Source: Sphingomonas panni
GTDB lineage: Bacteria > Pseudomonadota > Alphaproteobacteria > Sphingomonadales > Sphingomonadaceae
Length of the DNA: 64,000 nucleotides
Direction: 5' to 3'
NCBI RefSeq assembly: GCF_022664435.1
Contig: NZ_JAKREU010000001.1
Span: 186,001 to 250,000, forward strand
In this document: positions 63,811 through 64,000 of the stretch, piece after piece
Layout of the letters: the number at the start of each line of letters is the position of its first letter
Numbering within the stretch: position 1 is the first letter of the stretch
The notes under the pieces: generated by a model
The model's input: only the letters and a program-made list of their open reading frames with translations
Told to the model about the DNA's origin: nothing
Databases searched by the model: none
Made by a program: the position numbers and the translations under genes

Positions 63811-64000
63811 ATGACCGCCATCCGTTTCGCAGCTTCGATCGTCCTCGGCCTGGTTGCCACCACCTCGGCTTTCGCCGCCGAACCGAATGCCGCTCCGGCC
63901 CCCGTCGCGACCAGCGTTGCCGGTGCCGGTGCCGTCGCCACCAGCATCACGCTGGCCGCCGGTCCCGCCGCCGTCGCGTACAAGGCATCGCCCAACGCCC
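63811..64000 (+). CDS. Secreted protein, 5' part only (sigma-54 controlled)
   Basis: At least 63 residues; the gene runs off the right edge. AGGGAG precedes the ATG. N-terminal signal peptide MTAIRFAASIVLGLVATTSAFA with a cut expected after AFA, then Ala/Pro/Val-rich mature sequence (EPNAAPAPVATSVAGAGAVA). No family is named from this part. A PEP-CTERM type surface protein is possible, as such genes often have -24/-12 promoters, but the C-terminus is not visible. Confidence 0.8.
   Translation, partial: MTAIRFAASIVLGLVATTSAFAAEPNAAPAPVATSVAGAGAVATSITLAAGPAAVAYKASPNA

Overview
This 64 kb window is a chromosomal stretch of a GC-rich alphaproteobacterium, most likely a Sphingomonas-type member of the Sphingomonadales. 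The support is inference from gene content: a class I PHA synthase with an alanine-rich phasin, a bifunctional RelA/SpoT enzyme, an ATP12-type F1 assembly factor, a CC_3452-like small secreted protein, sdhC-sdhD-sdhA with a detached sdhB, and many short palindromic intergenic repeats. I saw no phage, transposase, integrase, CRISPR array or rRNA. Base composition and codon use look even, so this reads as core genome with several regulatory and repair modules.

Left part (1-13 kb): a partial histidine kinase coupled to a REC-GGDEF-EAL regulator; a zinc-type CDF exporter; secreted aldose epimerase; murA; a lipoprotein, clpS, phasin and PHA synthase on the minus strand; then alanine aminotransferase, a MAPEG protein, a DUF2061 protein and an HxlR regulator. 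Middle-left (13-23 kb): rsh; tRNA-Arg; nth and dapB overlapping; and a translationally coupled chain crcB, pseudouridine synthase, PaiB-like, HAD phosphatase, small membrane protein, ATP12. A LacI-type regulator and the ohr/ohrR peroxide pair follow.

Middle (23.9-44.5 kb): a radical SAM, hemerythrin and DUF4130-UdgX fusion cluster, the most unusual module here. Then mocA-like and xdhC-like maturation factors, a ClpP-like protein without the usual catalytic Asp, sdhCDA, a soluble chemoreceptor, prmA, phenylalanine hydroxylase, a DUF2459 protein, an alpha/beta hydrolase, a glycerophosphodiesterase, a three-subunit molybdenum aldehyde oxidoreductase (PaoABC type, no Tat signal visible) and sdhB.

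Right part (44.6-64 kb): zapE, hrpB, an aldo/keto reductase, ftsK, a UbiH-type hydroxylase, a compact nudix/hypothetical/Trm112/LON-domain/thioredoxin operon, tRNA-Gly, a glyoxalase-fold protein, a membrane chemoreceptor, an MHYT-PAS-GGDEF-EAL protein, an S9 peptidase, and at the right edge a truncated secreted-protein gene behind a sigma-54 type promoter with two upstream inverted repeats.

Intergenic spaces are rich in palindromic repeats that fall into at least five families (called A to E below). They carry no genes, and small open frames inside them are artefacts. Cyclic-di-GMP and chemotaxis signalling are well represented (two GGDEF-EAL proteins, two chemoreceptors), but no che operon is in the window.
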